The notes under the pieces were generated by a model. The model saw only the letters and a list, made by a program, of their open reading frames with translations. It made no database searches and was not told the DNA's origin. Position numbers and translations under genes: made by a program. Shown here in pieces: positions 6,602 through 7,055 of a stretch of 7,055 nucleotides of DNA. The first letter of the stretch is position 1; each line of letters opens with the position of its first letter. Source of the stretch: Burkholderiaceae bacterium (GTDB taxonomy: Bacteria; Pseudomonadota; Gammaproteobacteria; Burkholderiales; Burkholderiaceae); contig JAJPEN010000045.1 of the NCBI GenBank assembly GCA_021166835.1, positions 1 to 7,055 on the forward strand, in the 5' to 3' direction.

Positions 6602-6653
6602 AAAATCCCTCGGCGGCGACGCCATGCGGGTTCGAGCCCCGCCTCGGGCACCA
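6602..6653 (+). other. Putative attachment site (attL) in the tRNA-Leu 3' exon
   Basis: An integrase gene lies directly downstream of and co-directional with this tRNA 3' end, the usual layout for islands that recombine into the 3' part of a tRNA gene. The exact core cannot be defined because the matching repeat (attR) would be outside the window. Confidence 0.45.
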
Positions 6654-7055
6654 CGCGGAACAGGCTGAAACCCGCACCAGCGCTTGCTCTCCAGCCGATT
6701 TTCCCCGCCCACCGTGATCCAACAATTTCCGGCACGCTCCCTCTGAAAACCGCTGCACCTGTGGTAGTCTGCCCACCATTCCGCACACCTCAGGCATTCG
6801 AACAAGATGGGCCACGTGAAGCAGCGGGGCGACGGCTGGCGGGCCTTCGTGCAGCGAGGGAAGTACCGGCCGACGAAGACGTTCTCGACGAAGCGCGAGG
6901 CGCTCGACTGGATCATCGCAGAAGAGGCCGCGTGCCTGGCCGGTGAGCGTGGCGCCGGCACTGGCGCGCAGACGGTGGCCGACGCGATCGACCGCTACCT
7001 CGCGAGCGCCGATCTCGGCCGCTCCGAGCGCACGCGGCTCGCGGTGTTCCGCCGC
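6654..7055 (+). mobile_element. Left end of a tRNA-Leu-integrated island or prophage
   Basis: This stretch runs from the tRNA CCA to the window end: a 153-nt non-coding leader that looks less GC-rich than its neighbours, then an integrase gene. I see no clear promoter or terminator in the leader. TAGTCT at 6765-6770 is a weak -10 candidate without a good -35. The type of element (prophage, ICE or other island) cannot be told from here. Confidence 0.6.
6807..7055 (+). CDS. Tyrosine-recombinase-type integrase, N-terminal part (cut by window end)
   Basis: Eighty-three codons are visible and the frame is open at the window end. Residues 1-45 (MGHVKQRGDGWRAFVQRGKYRPTKTF..., then STKREALDWI) match the N-terminal arm-DNA-binding region of phage and island integrases. 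There the protein typically reads W-x-A-x-V-x-R-x-G-x4-K-T-F, then S/T-K-x-E-A-x-x-W. From about residue 55 (QTVADAIDRYLAS) the core-binding SAM-like domain begins. The catalytic R-H-R-Y residues lie beyond the window, so activity cannot be judged. The ATG at 6807 is the first plausible start; the upstream sequence has only a weak AGG. The position just after tRNA-Leu suggests that it integrates its element into this gene. Confidence 0.85.
   Translation, partial: MGHVKQRGDGWRAFVQRGKYRPTKTFSTKREALDWIIAEEAACLAGERGAGTGAQTVADAIDRYLASADLGRSERTRLAVFRR

Larger units (their letters stand above)
6334..6653 (+). tRNA. leuZ: tRNA-Leu(UAA), interrupted by a group I intron
   Basis: The exons are 6334-6368 and 6602-6653; joined they give an 87-nt class II tRNA with encoded CCA. 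Acceptor GCCCGGG pairs with CTCGGGC (one G-T), with discriminator A. The D arm contains GTGAAATCGGTAGACAC. The joined anticodon arm is AGGGA-CTTAAAA-TCCCT, giving anticodon TAA. The long variable arm has a GGCG-GCGA-CGCC stem, and the T stem GCGGG/CCCGC encloses TTCGAGC. The sequence is very close to E. coli leuZ. The intron lies between U34 and A35, the insertion site used in cyanobacteria and plastids. An integrase gene follows 153 nt downstream, so the 3' exon is probably also an attachment site. The gene lies apart from, and on the opposite strand to, tRNA-Gly/Cys, with which it is clustered in E. coli. Confidence 0.96.

Noticed and set aside
6413..6961. 182-aa minus-strand frame across the intron and integrase start
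   Set aside because: It overlaps structured RNA and the integrase gene, with no recognisable domain or ribosome binding site.
1..7055. CRISPR array or insertion sequence
   Set aside because: I see no regularly spaced repeats and no transposase frame or terminal inverted repeat pair. The only repeats found are short hairpins and the copA domain duplication.

Overview
The window looks like the chromosome of a high-GC betaproteobacterium, probably Burkholderiales-like. Three things point there: strong G/C third-position bias in every gene, a YSC84/SYLF lipoprotein resembling Burkholderia BPSL1445, and the uvrC-pgsA-tRNA(Gly/Cys/Leu) neighbourhood known from E. coli and many beta/gammaproteobacteria. 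The lineage call is inference; no rRNA or marker search was possible.

Layout, left to right. (1) uvrC (+), lacking roughly its first 62 codons, is followed 56 nt later by pgsA (+). (2) A copper-efflux operon (-) converges on pgsA: the Cu(I) ATPase gene copA comes first and a CueR-type regulator second. It is driven by a MerR-family promoter with a 19-bp spacer and a near-perfect dyad at 5252-5282. (3) tRNA-Gly(GCC) and tRNA-Cys(GCA) (-) are transcribed together from a promoter with consensus TTGACA and TATAAT. (4) A YSC84-type lipoprotein gene (-) ends in a GC-rich hairpin. (5) tRNA-Leu(UAA) (+) is split between U34 and A35 by a 233-nt group I intron. Its core resembles the cyanobacterial/plastid tRNA-Leu and Azoarcus tRNA-Ile introns (subgroup IC3). 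(6) The window ends in the first 83 codons of a tyrosine-recombinase-type integrase (+), starting 153 nt after the tRNA CCA. This marks the left edge of an island or prophage using tRNA-Leu as its attachment site.

Two observations stand out. The first is the group I intron in the anticodon loop of a tRNA-Leu(UAA) gene in a proteobacterial context. P1, P2, P3, P4, P6, P7, P8, P9 and P10 pairings can be drawn by eye, and the same tRNA gene appears to be an integration target. The second is that the usual pgsA-Gly-Cys-Leu order is rearranged: the Gly-Cys pair, with copA-cueR and the lipoprotein gene, lies inverted between pgsA and tRNA-Leu.

Functionally the window holds DNA repair (uvrC), phosphatidylglycerol synthesis (pgsA), copper detoxification (copA-cueR), three tRNAs, an envelope lipoprotein and a mobile-element boundary. 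There is no stretch over 300 nt without a feature.
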